Shown: piece after piece, positions 1-8,578 of the stretch
Layout: the number at the start of each line of letters is the position of its first letter
Position numbering within the stretch: position 1 is the stretch's first letter
Source of the DNA: Bacteroidota bacterium
GTDB taxonomy: Bacteria; Bacteroidota; Bacteroidia; UBA8524
Assembly: GCA_003531115.1 (NCBI GenBank)
Contig: DQHT01000089.1
Span: forward strand, 7,576-45,098
DNA: 37,523 nt
Direction: 5' to 3'
Program-made: the position numbers and the translations under genes
The notes under the pieces: model-generated
Database searches by the model: none
Seen by the model: only the letters and a program-made list of their open reading frames with translations
Told to the model about the DNA's origin: nothing

Positions 1-1
1 T

Positions 2-163
2 GCCAAGGTAATTGAAGCAGAGGCTGAAATTCCAAAAGCAATCGCCGAAGCCTTCCGTTCCGGTAATCTGGGCATCATGGATTATTACAAACTGCGTAAT
101 ATTCAGGCAGATACTGAAATGAGAGACAGTATTGCAAAGCCAAGCAAGGAAAATAAAAAATAA
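2..163 (+). CDS. floA: Flotillin-like protein FloA, C-terminal end (partial)
   Basis: Only the last 53 codons are in the window; the gene enters from the left. The residues include an alanine- and glutamate-rich stretch ([19 protein letters not shown]) followed by [19 protein letters not shown], which I recognise as the conserved C-terminus of the flotillin-like FloA family (UPF0365). Members are membrane-anchored SPFH-domain proteins that organise membrane microdomains. The membrane anchor and SPFH domain would lie upstream of the window and cannot be checked. The tail ends in a short lysine-rich stretch. A strong terminator follows 17 bases after the stop. The identification rests on the C-terminal motif only. 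Confidence 0.82.
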   Translation, partial: AKVIEAEAEIPKAIAEAFRSGNLGIMDYYKLRNIQADTEMRDSIAKPSKENKK

Positions 164-180
164 TAGTAGGTTTCATCCAT

Positions 181-218
181 AAAAAAATCCCGGTCTTATT
201 CAGACCGGGATTTTTTTT
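181..218. terminator. Bidirectional intrinsic terminator between floA and msrA
   Basis: A perfect 10-bp stem (187-196 with 202-211, arms atcccggtct and agaccgggat) has a five-base loop, an A-run before it and an eight-base T-run after it. It can therefore stop transcription from both sides. It sits between the convergent floA and msrA genes. Confidence 0.9.
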
Positions 219-223
219 AGCGG

Positions 224-314
224 GGGAGCGGACCTTCGGTCTGAGCGCGGGAGCGGAATAGTGCCACCTTCACCCCCTTTCGCTCCTCCGCTCAGGCCGC
301 AGGCCCCGCTCCCT
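224..314. repeat. GC-rich inverted pair of hairpin units (REP/BIME-like)
   Basis: Two related units of about 32 bases face each other: 224-255 on the plus strand and 281-314 on the minus strand. Read in the same direction, both begin gggagcgg, carry a small hairpin, continue with ctgagcg and end in a gagcg. The inner hairpin is GACC-TTC-GGTC in the left copy (231-241) and GGCC-TGC-GGCC in the right copy (295-305), so both arms have changed together. The composition is much more GC-rich than the surroundings. It resembles the REP/BIME type of extragenic repeat; no second locus is present in this window. Confidence 0.65.
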
Positions 315-326
315 CGCTCCCTGCTT

Positions 327-986
327 TCACTCGGGACTCGTCTTTAGCTTATCGCCAAATACCTTTTTCAGTTTATCGAGTTTGGGTTTGATCACCACAC
401 GGCAATAGCCTTCTGAGCTATTGTTATTGTAGTATTCCTGGTGGTAATCTTCGGCTTTGTAGAAGGGTGCTGCCGGACTGATTTCGGTAACCACTGGAGC
501 TCCAAAGGTCAGTTCAGCGTTCAATTTATTCTTGAAGTAAGTGGCTCTTTCTTTTTGATAGTCGTTATGATAGAAGACTGCAGAACGGTACTGAGTTCCT
601 TTATCGGCACCCTGCTGATTGAGTGTTGTAGGGTCATGGGTTTGCCAGAATACTTCAAGCAACTCGTCATAACTGATTATATTACTGTCATATACAAGTT
701 GGATCACTTCAGCATGACCGGTTAGTCCGCTGCAAACTTCGCGGTAAGTAGGGTTGGCGATTTTTCCTCCCATATAGCCCGAAGTTACTGCATGAACCCC
801 TTTAAGGTCCTGAAAAACAGCCTCCACGCACCAAAAACACCCTGCTCCGAACGTTGCCGTATCCATAATCGAATCATTTTGAACTTCCATACCTGAATTA
901 TCTTCTAAAACTACTTTTTCTGAGTCCCTGCTGGCCTGACACGCCAAAAAACCAAGCAGGCCAAGTACAATAACAAATGGTTTCAT
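327..986 (-). CDS. msrA: Peptide methionine sulfoxide reductase MsrA, lipoprotein form
   Basis: This enzyme reduces methionine-S-sulfoxide in oxidised proteins. The family signature GCFWC lies at residues 49-53, with Cys50 as the predicted nucleophile. Further conserved stretches follow (FWQTHDPTT, DKGTQYRSA), and a cysteine near the end (GYCRVV) could resolve the disulfide. The first 16 residues form a lipoprotein signal peptide ending in FLAC, so the enzyme is probably anchored in the envelope, facing the periplasm. At 219 residues it is a normal single-domain MsrA with a lipoprotein leader and no MsrB fusion. Its ATG overlaps the stop of the upstream membrane-protein gene as ATGA (983-986), which indicates translational coupling. 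Confidence 0.95.
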   Translation of the reverse strand: MKPFVIVLGLLGFLACQASRDSEKVVLEDNSGMEVQNDSIMDTATFGAGCFWCVEAVFQDLKGVHAVTSGYMGGKIANPTYREVCSGLTGHAEVIQLVYDSNIISYDELLEVFWQTHDPTTLNQQGADKGTQYRSAVFYHNDYQKERATYFKNKLNAELTFGAPVVTEISPAAPFYKAEDYHQEYYNNNSSEGYCRVVIKPKLDKLKKVFGDKLKTSPE

Positions 987-2368
987 TTTTTCGTTTTGCT
1001 AAGCCGGCTCAAAAATAAAGCCGAAAAACAAAGGGTCATAAAAGGGATCAGCCAGATAACCCGGGCCTGATAACGATTTAAGGCGTTTGAAAACACCCCG
1101 CAGAAAAAGGCGTTGAACACCAGAAACAGAGCGAGTCCCAGGATGATCAGCGTCCATTCCTTTTTCCATTGGCTACTCATCCATCCATATAAAACCAATA
1201 CAATCAAGAGTATAGATGAAATTATGACCGTCCGGTTCTGCGCTTTGGTTTTTCCGTCAAAATGCAGGTCGCGGAAATACTGGGCCGAAGCTTTGTACTT
1301 TTCCAACATGCGCGGATAGCGGCTTTCCAGCACAGAATAGGGTGCACTCCCCTCCTTTTGCGATTTGATGAATCCGATCTCAAAATCCAGGATCTGTGCC
1401 CGGGTAGCGCGTAACGCGTGTTGGAACCACAGTTGCCTGCTCTCCGGGTCCTTCCACCAGGCAGCCATAAATGGTTTTAGCTCATCATTCCGTAATTTCC
1501 AACAATAGCCCCAACCGCCAAGCTGTTCGCAGGCACTGTCTGTGAGGATATGGGAGTCCCAAAGGATATAATTCCCCTCTTTACCACGCAGTTCCTCTTT
1601 GTTCCGGCATAAAAAAACAGGTGCCTCCGGATCTCCGCAATGTTTGTCCAGCCAGGGCTCCATAACACCGGCTGTTTGCAGGCTTGCAGCAAAAAAGATC
1701 CGCGACGAATCCGAATAAAAAAAGCGACCATCCGTCCATTGATTGATCATGGGTACGATCAATAAAGCCGGAGCAATTATCCATGCTCCGTATAATGGTT
1801 TTCCCTGTTTGAGGAATATGCCATACGCCAAAACCACAGCCGGATAGAACAACAGAAAGATCAGCAAATGGGTGGTATGACTCGCCACGAGGAAGAGAAT
1901 AAGAATTGCGGTAATAATTTGATGGATCAGGGGCAGTTCACACTTTCTTGTCCATAAAAAAACGACAAAAAAGAGCAAGCCCGTAAAAACATCGGGCATT
2001 AACTGGGAAACAAGATGAGGGAGTCCTGTAAGCAGGGCCAAGAGGCCGATAACAAGACCACTCACCCACTTTTTAAGCTCCGGGAATAGCCAAATATGGA
2101 CAAAAACATAAGCGACATAAAGGATAAGCAAGCCCTGAGCAATGGGTGCAAAGCGCATGCTGAACAAAAATTGGCTTAGCCGCAGAAACCAGGGATATGC
2201 CATGGGTCGATCGATGGGGATGATCCCGTCATAGGCTGCAGCCATATAGGTACCGCTGTCGGAATAAAGCAGAGGAAAACCATATTCCCATACCGGACTG
2301 AGCAAAAGGCCCAGGGCGATCAGGTTAAAAAGCAGCGTTAAAAGGACGGAAACATGTTTTTTTCGCAT
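983..2368 (-). CDS. Polytopic membrane protein, GT-C glycosyltransferase-like
   Basis: A protein of about 461 residues with roughly ten hydrophobic segments. After the first membrane helix comes a short loop with YSDSGTY (Asp37) and later a DRPMAYPWFLR stretch. An acidic residue in the first periplasmic loop is typical of GT-C enzymes, which transfer sugars from polyprenyl-phosphate donors, so I infer a GT-C-like fold; substrate and acceptor are unknown. A large soluble stretch with several cysteines (about residues 235-290) lies between membrane blocks. The ATG at 2366-2368 is preferred over an in-frame TTG two codons upstream. The stop overlaps the msrA start, so the two genes form an operon, possibly an envelope one. 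Confidence 0.6.
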   Translation of the reverse strand: MRKKHVSVLLTLLFNLIALGLLLSPVWEYGFPLLYSDSGTYMAAAYDGIIPIDRPMAYPWFLRLSQFLFSMRFAPIAQGLLILYVAYVFVHIWLFPELKKWVSGLVIGLLALLTGLPHLVSQLMPDVFTGLLFFVVFLWTRKCELPLIHQIITAILILFLVASHTTHLLIFLLFYPAVVLAYGIFLKQGKPLYGAWIIAPALLIVPMINQWTDGRFFYSDSSRIFFAASLQTAGVMEPWLDKHCGDPEAPVFLCRNKEELRGKEGNYILWDSHILTDSACEQLGGWGYCWKLRNDELKPFMAAWWKDPESRQLWFQHALRATRAQILDFEIGFIKSQKEGSAPYSVLESRYPRMLEKYKASAQYFRDLHFDGKTKAQNRTVIISSILLIVLVLYGWMSSQWKKEWTLIILGLALFLVFNAFFCGVFSNALNRYQARVIWLIPFMTLCFSALFLSRLSKTKK

Positions 2369-2438
2369 AGCCAACGAAATCTCAGGTCAAGAATACCAAA
2401 ATTCTTTGATTCTCCCCGCTTTTTATATCTTGCAGGCT

Positions 2439-3101
2439 ATGGATATCACCAAGATCCTGATTTTCCTTCCCATCGCATTTTCCGCCTTATTTCCGGTGGT
2501 GAACCCGGTTGGAACTTCCATCCTCTTTTTAAACCTCACCGGGGCGGCTTCGAGCAAAATGCGACGTAAAATTGCCGGTAAAATAGCGGTAAACTCGCTT
2601 ATTCTCATGGTGGTTACCCTGGTTCTGGGCCTGTATATCCTGAAACTATTCGGACTTAGCATTCCGGTTGTTCAATTGTGCGGAGGTCTTGTACTCTTTT
2701 CGATGGGTTGGCATTCCCTGAATTCGGATGCAGATACCAATGAAGCCAGTAACAAGGAATTTATCCGGGATGATGTGGGTTCGGTATATGAACGACAAGC
2801 CTTTTACCCCTTCACCTTCCCGCTTACCGTAGGACCGGGAACGATTGCAACGACCCTTACCTTAAGTGCTGAAGCATCAAAAGGAGGTGTTTTAGGCATA
2901 GAAAACTACCTTGGCATCAGCATAGCCATGGTATTGATCGGGGTGGTCATCTATTTATCTTATGGATATGCCGACTATATTGTAGCCCGGCTCAGTGAAA
3001 ATTTGCGCAAGGTGATCATGCGTCTGCTGAACTTTATATTATTGTGTATAGGTGGTCAGATCACGGTTAACGGGATCCATGCTATTATAATGACCTTTTA
3101 G
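2439..3101 (+). CDS. MarC family (UPF0056) integral membrane protein
   Basis: About 220 residues with six predicted membrane helices in two blocks. The repeated half-signatures are visible: NPVGTSILFL near residue 25 and FPLTVGPGTIAT near residue 130. These mark the MarC/UPF0056 family, inner-membrane proteins whose transport role is unproven; the old link to multiple antibiotic resistance has not held up. An upstream in-frame ATG at 2406 exists, but the ATG at 2439 starts with the family-typical MDITKI and follows a TATCTTG stretch that could be a weak -7 element, so I chose it. The gene is divergent from the GT-C-like gene. Its last 17 bases overlap the end of the convergent pyrophosphohydrolase gene. 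Confidence 0.85.
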   Translation: MDITKILIFLPIAFSALFPVVNPVGTSILFLNLTGAASSKMRRKIAGKIAVNSLILMVVTLVLGLYILKLFGLSIPVVQLCGGLVLFSMGWHSLNSDADTNEASNKEFIRDDVGSVYERQAFYPFTFPLTVGPGTIATTLTLSAEASKGGVLGIENYLGISIAMVLIGVVIYLSYGYADYIVARLSENLRKVIMRLLNFILLCIGGQITVNGIHAIIMTF

Positions 3102-3582
3102 TCATATACCCTTTGAGCTTTCCCTGCAGGTCGGCAGGCGAATAATTAACTGATTTCAGTGTTTTTCGGTCTTCCTTTCTAAAAACCAGGTATTTACCGT
3201 ACTTTTCTTCATAAAATGCCTCTTGTCCTTTAGCACCAAAATGACGCAGGGTTTCCTCGGCTTCTTCCAAATTCAGGCAGGCTTTACTCATGTTTGAGCG
3301 TTGTACTTCTTCAAACAGTTCCTGAAAAGCATCCTGCAAGCCGAATTCGAGAACAGCACCGCTTAAAACATATTGAATATCGCACAAGGCATCAGCCACG
3401 CCCACAATATCTCCTTCTGCAATAGCTTCTGAAAGCTCGTCCAACTCCTCCTGGATCAGCGAAACGCGCAATTTGCAGCGTTTTTCATCGGGTATTTGGG
3501 GATGATCTAAAACCGGGTGCCCGAAGGTTTCATGGAATTCTGCCACCATTTTCAGGCTATTGGGCATGTTTATATCTTTCAT
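3085..3582 (-). CDS. MazG-like all-alpha NTP pyrophosphohydrolase
   Basis: A protein of 165 residues. The metal-binding helices of the all-alpha NTP pyrophosphatase superfamily (MazG, HisE, dUTPase-2 relatives) are visible as QEELDEL and, about 20 residues later, DALCDIQYV. Members hydrolyse nucleoside triphosphates to monophosphates plus pyrophosphate and often clear abnormal or excess nucleotides; the substrate here is unknown. The N-terminal part (HETFGHPVLDHPQIP) and the lysine-rich C-terminal tail resemble single-domain MazG-like proteins rather than full-length MazG. The ATG overlaps the stop of the upstream XRE regulator (ATGA, 3579-3582), so both are made from one mRNA. The 3' end overlaps marC. 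Confidence 0.8.
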   Translation of the reverse strand: MKDINMPNSLKMVAEFHETFGHPVLDHPQIPDEKRCKLRVSLIQEELDELSEAIAEGDIVGVADALCDIQYVLSGAVLEFGLQDAFQELFEEVQRSNMSKACLNLEEAEETLRHFGAKGQEAFYEEKYGKYLVFRKEDRKTLKSVNYSPADLQGKLKGYMTKRSL

Positions 3583-3911
3583 AGGCTTCGTTTTTCACGT
3601 ATCTGGAGCTCCAAGTCCTTTAATTCGAGCTGCAATTCCTTTAGTTTCTGTTCGGTTTTATGGAGAAGCAGGTCAATTTCACCCGAAATACCCGATTTTC
3701 TGTATTTATCGCCTGATCCATTCAGCAACCAGTCGGCCGAAATTTCGGGGAATTCAAGCAGAAGTTTCTGGATAAGCTCCAAACCCGGCTTGTTTCGTCC
3801 ACTGGATATATGGCTAAGCTGAGCAAGGGAAACAGAAAGGCGTCCTGCCAAATCACTTTTACTCATTCCGGCAGCTTCCATGACCTCCTTTACACGTGTA
3901 GTTATATCCAT
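3579..3911 (-). CDS. XRE-family transcriptional regulator with C-terminal coiled coil
   Basis: A protein of 110 residues. Residues 1-65 form a Cro/CI-type helix-turn-helix (MSKSDLAGRLSVSLAQLSHISSGRNKPG covers the two DNA-contacting helices; shown here only to name the region). Residues about 77-110 are rich in Leu, Glu and Lys with heptad spacing (LLLHKTEQKLKELQLELKD), so the protein probably dimerises through a coiled coil. It is translationally coupled to the MazG-like enzyme gene. Three palindromic sites (TTACA..TGTAA type) start directly at its ATG, and I infer that it represses its own operon through them. What signal releases it is unknown. Confidence 0.85.
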   Translation of the reverse strand: MDITTRVKEVMEAAGMSKSDLAGRLSVSLAQLSHISSGRNKPGLELIQKLLLEFPEISADWLLNGSGDKYRKSGISGEIDLLLHKTEQKLKELQLELKDLELQIREKRSL

Positions 3912-3967
3912 TTACAATCGTAAAACCAACTTTACAATTGTAACCCTTCTCCTTTTACATATGTAAA
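3911..3967 (-). promoter_or_regulatory. Three tandem palindromic operators before the XRE-NTPase operon
   Basis: Site 1 at 3911-3924 (TTTACAATCGTAAA, two symmetry mismatches in 14), site 2 at 3932-3943 (TTACAATTGTAA, perfect) and site 3 at 3954-3967 (TTTACATATGTAAA, perfect). Centres are 20 and 23 bp apart, about two helical turns, so proteins bound at each would lie on the same DNA face. Site 1 touches the start codon of the XRE gene. The consensus TTTACA-N2-TGTAAA was not seen elsewhere in the window. The minus-strand halves of the sites read TACAATTG and TACGATTG, one base off the -7 consensus, so an operator may cover the promoter. Binding by the XRE protein is inference. Confidence 0.75.
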
Positions 3968-4186
3968 CAACTTACGCACATTGGGGATACAAAATACTCT
4001 GATACCATTCAATTAAAACTTTAATTACAAGTCATAACTTACTCATATTTAATTCTATATGATAGATATATTATACACCAAAATTCACTCTGAACAAGCA
4101 CTCAAAAACCCCTGTTTTATGCTTGTACAATGGGATAATGTGGAAGACTTTTTTGTAAAATTATTACCTCCTATCCCCTCTCTGAC

Positions 4187-4194
4187 TATTTTCG
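4187..4194 (+). promoter_or_regulatory. Putative -7 promoter element of the TonB receptor gene
   Basis: TATTTTCG fits TAnnTT(T/C)G and lies 10 bases before the first ATG (4205) and 19 before the second (4214). Confidence 0.55.
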
Positions 4195-4204
4195 CCGCCC
4201 GATT

Positions 4205-6028
4205 ATGCATACAATGAAAAGATCTGTTCTCATTTTCGCCTTATTTGCGACTCTTCATGCTCAGTCACAAATGGCAGACACCGTTCAATTGGACGAAATT
4301 CTTGTACAGGACAACCGTTATCCGGTAAAATTCGCTGAGACCATGCGCGCGATCACGGTCATCACAGCCAAAGAAATTGCCTCCATGCCTGCCTTAACAG
4401 TGCAAGACATCCTGTCCTACTCGGCGAGTGTTGACATTCGTCAGCGCGGGGTGAATGGCGGACAAGCCGATATCAGCATTCGTGGAGGAAGTTTTGACCA
4501 ATGTTTGCTCCTCATTGACGGGGTTAAATTTTCTGATCCACAAACCGGTCATCATATGATGAATATTCCGGTTTTGGTTCAGGATATTGAGCGTATAGAA
4601 ATCCTGCGTGGTTCAGCCAGCAGGATCTTTGGCCAGAATGGTTTTAGCGGGGCCATCAATATCATTACTAAAAAAGACTTCAAAAAGAAGCTCAGTGCAG
4701 AATTGAGTGGTGGTCACTATGCATACAGATCCGGGCATATTGCCTTATCAGGAGTAAGCAAAAAGAAATGGGGCCATAGGATTTCGCTGGGACATACAGC
4801 CACAGATGGGTATACCGACAACCTGGACCTGAATAGTTTTCAGGGATTATACCAAAGTTCTATGCCCCTCGGAAAGGAAAGTCAGCTTCGTTTTATGGCA
4901 GGGATGCAGCAAAAAGCTTTTGGTGCCCAGTATTTTTATACCCCTCCGGCAGCAAAATTCCGGGAGTATGAAAAAACCCTGGCTGCTTTCGGAACGCTGA
5001 GCGGACAATTCACCCGACTCGCTAACCTGACGGTGAACCTGAACTGGCGGCGGCATGAAGACGAGTTTCGTTTGTGGCGCGACAGTACACATAAAGGGGT
5101 TAACAACCATGTGTCCTATGTTTATTCTCTGGATGCCAATCTGTTTAAACAGTGGAAATATGGGGTCAGTTCTTTGGGGATAGATCTGCGAAGTGAGCAG
5201 ATCCTGAGCACTGCTTTAGACACCCATCAGCGAAATATTTCCGCCTTTTTTATTGAACATCGATTACCTAAACATAAGGTATTCAGTGCGGTAATTGGGA
5301 CAAATATTTCCTTTATATCTGGTTATGGCTGGGTGGCTTATCCCGGAGCGGACCTGGGAATTCGTTTGTCGGCCCTGCTTCGTTTAAAATTTAGCGTAGG
5401 GCGTTCCTTCCGGGTACCCACCTTTACCGACCTCTATTACAAAGACGGAGGTCCGAGTTCCCTTGGAAACCCAAACTTAAAACCTGAAGAAGCCTGGACC
5501 TATGAAGGCGGATTAGCCTTGGTCATGCAGAATTTCCGTGCTTCGGCTACCGGATTTGTTCGCGATGCAAGCAGTTTGATCGACTGGCAAAAAACGAATC
5601 CAACTGACCTCACCTGGATGGCTGTTAACGTGGAAGGGATAACGACGAAAGGAATAGAAACAGATCTCAGTTATACCTTAAAAAAAGCGCTGATCAGCCA
5701 GGTAAGGCTGGCGTATACTTATATGGAAACGGATCAGATCGAGACCTCTCAGGTTAGCCGCTATGTATATGATTACCTGAAACATCAGGTTGTGTCTTCC
5801 ATACAAATCAACTATACGAAGCAATTGAGTCAAACGTTTTATTACCGTTTTATGGAGCGGGTATCGTACCCTGCTGCCCATGTGCTGGATACCCGCCTGA
5901 ACTTTCAATCCACAACTTGGGGAGCCTGGCTGCAATGGGAAAACCTCACACAAACAAGCTATTACCAATTGAGAAACGTACCCATGCCTAAAACCTGGGT
6001 AAGAATGGGGATAAGTCTGCGTCTGTAG
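4205..6028 (+). CDS. TonB-dependent outer-membrane receptor, BtuB-like size
   Basis: A protein of 607 residues with a short signal peptide (MKRSVLIFALFATLHAQSQ from the second Met), a TonB-box-like DEILV segment near residue 30, a plug domain at about 40-155 (ITVITAKEI, DISIRGGSFDQCLLLIDGV, IERIEILRGSASRIFGQNG, AINIITKK) and a C-terminal 22-strand barrel. It lacks the N-terminal carboxypeptidase-like domain of SusC proteins and is close to BtuB in length, so it probably imports a small ligand such as a cofactor, siderophore or oligosaccharide using TonB energy. No cobalamin riboswitch was recognised upstream, so B12 is not supported. Either ATG at 4205 or 4214 could be used. A secreted deacetylase gene follows 72 bases later. 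Confidence 0.9.
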   Translation: MHTMKRSVLIFALFATLHAQSQMADTVQLDEILVQDNRYPVKFAETMRAITVITAKEIASMPALTVQDILSYSASVDIRQRGVNGGQADISIRGGSFDQCLLLIDGVKFSDPQTGHHMMNIPVLVQDIERIEILRGSASRIFGQNGFSGAINIITKKDFKKKLSAELSGGHYAYRSGHIALSGVSKKKWGHRISLGHTATDGYTDNLDLNSFQGLYQSSMPLGKESQLRFMAGMQQKAFGAQYFYTPPAAKFREYEKTLAAFGTLSGQFTRLANLTVNLNWRRHEDEFRLWRDSTHKGVNNHVSYVYSLDANLFKQWKYGVSSLGIDLRSEQILSTALDTHQRNISAFFIEHRLPKHKVFSAVIGTNISFISGYGWVAYPGADLGIRLSALLRLKFSVGRSFRVPTFTDLYYKDGGPSSLGNPNLKPEEAWTYEGGLALVMQNFRASATGFVRDASSLIDWQKTNPTDLTWMAVNVEGITTKGIETDLSYTLKKALISQVRLAYTYMETDQIETSQVSRYVYDYLKHQVVSSIQINYTKQLSQTFYYRFMERVSYPAAHVLDTRLNFQSTTWGAWLQWENLTQTSYYQLRNVPMPKTWVRMGISLRL

Positions 6029-6039
6029 GACCCGCATCC

Positions 6040-6058
6040 CCGTCGAAAGCGGTTTTTT
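6040..6058 (+). terminator. Weak terminator candidate after the TonB receptor gene
   Basis: A four-pair stem (6040-6043 with 6049-6052, one G-U pair) and six T residues. The stem is short, so read-through into the deacetylase gene is likely. Confidence 0.3.
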
Positions 6059-6075
6059 CTTTGGGCTTGTTTCGG

Positions 6076-6083
6076 TATTTTCG
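6076..6083 (+). promoter_or_regulatory. Putative -7 element of the PIG-L gene
   Basis: TATTTTCG, the same octamer as before the TonB receptor gene, ends 17 bases before the ATG at 6101. Confidence 0.5.
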
Positions 6084-6100
6084 GCATTCTTTTTTGAATT

Positions 6101-8578
6101 ATGCGATTGAAACTCTTTGTTACGAGCTGCCTTATATTCCTCAGTCTTCCGGGATCAGGACAAGATCAATGGTCCTCTTCCCGTATCCAACATGAGATCA
6201 ATAAACTCCCGGTAAAAGGAACGGTATTATATATCGCCGCCCATCCCGATGATGAGAATACCCGGATGATCAGCTGGCTGGCCAATGAAAAAAAGTTCCG
6301 GACAGCCTACCTGTCGCTCACGCGTGGCGATGGCGGACAAAATCTGATCGGGAATGAACTGGGCGTTAAACTCGGAATTATCCGTACCCATGAATTGATG
6401 GCTGCGAGAGCGATTGATGGCGGTGAACAGTACTTCACCCGGGCTTTTGACTTTGGTTATTCGAAAACAGCGGACGAAACCTTTACCAAATGGGACCGCG
6501 ACTCTATTTTATCGGATATGGTTTTTGTGATCCGCCTCTTACAACCCGATGTGATTATTACCCGCTTTCCCGTTGATAATTACCAAACCCATGGCCATCA
6601 TACGGCTTCAGCTATACTGGCCGTAGAAGCGTATGAAGCCGCAGCGGACCCGAAACGTTTCCCGGAACATTTCAGTTACGGAGTGAGTACCTGGGCTGTT
6701 AAACATATCTTTTACAATGCCAGCACCTGGTGGAATAAGGACTTGCCGCAACTGGCCGCCAATAATGACAGCTTCTTTTCTGTTGATGTGGGAACCTATA
6801 GTCCGCTATTAGGCACCTCATTCACCGAAATGGCCGGAAAAAGCCGGACCATGCATAAAAGCCAGGGATTTGGCTCTTCAGAACCGGCCGGTGAGGCGAT
6901 CGAGTACCTTAAATTGTTGCATACCCGTATTCCTATTCAGGGCAAAGACCCTTTTGCTTCTGCTTGTGGGGTCATCGATAACAAGGCATTATTAGAACAA
7001 TTAAGTAAACTATCATATAACATTGATAATGTATTATTTACAGAGTATTTGACAAAACTTGTCAATGCCAAAAAATGGTTTGAATCTCAGTCCACAACTC
7101 CCCTATTTGCTTATCGGGCGAAGCAGGTGGATGAAATTATCCGCCAAAGTCTTGGACTGAAAATTTCGCTGAACGCTGAGAAATTAGAATTTGCTCAGGG
7201 AGATACGATTTCTGCCAAATTATCGATTCTCCTGCGTTTGGATGCTCACGTCGAATTTAAGGCGACCCATGCCCGGAATGGTGTTAAACGTTCCTTCCAT
7301 ATTTTAGAGACTCATGATAAACTTCAGGAAAATAAAATCTGGGAAAGGGCCATTACCCTCCATCTTGATCCAGCCTATTTCAGCCAGATGCCCTGGATCC
7401 GAAATGGAAAATCAGAGGCTATGTTCAATAATTCATGGAATGACGGAGGAATCCTTCCCGGAACCGATGATGATGTAAGTATTTCTGTTACAGTATCAAT
7501 CAACGGGACCCCATTTACCTATACTGTTCCGCTCACCTACACCCATGTTGACCCGGTTAAAGGGGAATTGGCAGATCCGGTTTTGATCAAACCTGCACTG
7601 GAATTGGAATCTGGCACTGAGAATCTCTTGTTTGTCAATACATCTAAAACGACGATTCCTCTGAAGTTTAAAGCTAATCGCAGCTATGGTGGTCCCTTTA
7701 TCATGCAACTGGAAGGTCCTTTTTCAGCTAAAAAACCATTTGGGCGGGATGCATTTTTCCCAAAAGACACAGCAGTTGATTTTGTGCTCGAACTTGAAAA
7801 TTTAAGTCCTGGTAAGCCCGGAACCCTTTCTTTTCGGGCAGGTTTGGATTTGCGTAAGCGCAGTTTAATTGAATACGACCATATTGGAATTATTCCCCAC
7901 TGTGAACCCCCTGTACTTTTGCTCAATACCATCAGCCTGAAACAGCAGAACCGCCGTATTGCCTATCTGCAGGGCGCTGGCGATGAGGTTGATCATTATT
8001 TAGGTTTGGCTGGTTACAACGTAACGCGCATTAGCCAACTGGATCTTAGTGCCGAAGGACTTAAAAACTACGATGTACTGATCCTCGGGATCCGTTCATA
8101 CAATACCCTTGACATTACACCGGATCAGCAAAAGGCTATTTTTGAGTTTGTAGAAAATGGAGGGAATGTCATTGTACAATACCTTACCAACCGCGGACTG
8201 AATATGAATTTTTCTCCTTACCCCCTGAATATTGGTAGAGGCCGTGTTACAGAAGAAAATGCAGGTATGGAGGCTATAAACCCGAGTGAGCCGGTGCTGA
8301 ATTTCCCGAACAAACTGGACACGGCTGACTTTGGAGCCTGGGTGCAGGAAAGAGGATTGTATTTTGCGAGTGGATACGGAGGCAATTTCCGCCCGGTTTT
8401 TCGTTGCAATGACCAGGGAGAAAAACCTTTAGACGGTATCCTTGTTATTGCCGACTACGGTAAAGGTAGCTTTATGTATACCGGACTTTCCTTTTTCAGA
8501 CAGTTACCCGCCGGTGTTCCGGGGGCTTACCGTCTGCTTGGTAATTTGATCGATTATGAAGGAACAGGAACAAACTGA
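6101..8578 (+). CDS. Secreted PIG-L family deacetylase with C-terminal ThuA/GATase-like domain
   Basis: A protein of 825 residues with a signal peptide (about 1-20, ending GSGQ), so it is periplasmic or exported. The zinc-site signature AHPDDE is at residues 47-52 and the partner motif HGHHTAS at 164-170. These define PIG-L/LmbE N-deacetylases, which remove acetyl groups from GlcNAc-type sugars or thiol precursors. The middle part (about 350-610) looks like beta-sandwich modules. From about 620 the chain reads like a ThuA/class I glutamine-amidotransferase-like fold (DVLILGIRSYNT), without an evident catalytic cysteine. The length is far above the 220-300 residues of BshB-type enzymes, so bacillithiol synthesis is unlikely. 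The 3' end overlaps a microprotein gene and the symporter follows. Confidence 0.88.
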   Translation: MRLKLFVTSCLIFLSLPGSGQDQWSSSRIQHEINKLPVKGTVLYIAAHPDDENTRMISWLANEKKFRTAYLSLTRGDGGQNLIGNELGVKLGIIRTHELMAARAIDGGEQYFTRAFDFGYSKTADETFTKWDRDSILSDMVFVIRLLQPDVIITRFPVDNYQTHGHHTASAILAVEAYEAAADPKRFPEHFSYGVSTWAVKHIFYNASTWWNKDLPQLAANNDSFFSVDVGTYSPLLGTSFTEMAGKSRTMHKSQGFGSSEPAGEAIEYLKLLHTRIPIQGKDPFASACGVIDNKALLEQLSKLSYNIDNVLFTEYLTKLVNAKKWFESQSTTPLFAYRAKQVDEIIRQSLGLKISLNAEKLEFAQGDTISAKLSILLRLDAHVEFKATHARNGVKRSFHILETHDKLQENKIWERAITLHLDPAYFSQMPWIRNGKSEAMFNNSWNDGGILPGTDDDVSISVTVSINGTPFTYTVPLTYTHVDPVKGELADPVLIKPALELESGTENLLFVNTSKTTIPLKFKANRSYGGPFIMQLEGPFSAKKPFGRDAFFPKDTAVDFVLELENLSPGKPGTLSFRAGLDLRKRSLIEYDHIGIIPHCEPPVLLLNTISLKQQNRRIAYLQGAGDEVDHYLGLAGYNVTRISQLDLSAEGLKNYDVLILGIRSYNTLDITPDQQKAIFEFVENGGNVIVQYLTNRGLNMNFSPYPLNIGRGRVTEENAGMEAINPSEPVLNFPNKLDTADFGAWVQERGLYFASGYGGNFRPVFRCNDQGEKPLDGILVIADYGKGSFMYTGLSFFRQLPAGVPGAYRLLGNLIDYEGTGTN

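Noticed and set aside
3968..4186. Cobalamin riboswitch before the BtuB-like receptor.
   Set aside because: No B12-box-like sequence was found and the region is AT-rich without a conserved junction structure.
4059..4217. A 52-codon open frame before the TonB receptor gene.
   Set aside because: It overlaps the receptor start, spans the promoter octamer, has no -7 element of its own and shows no recognisable protein pattern.
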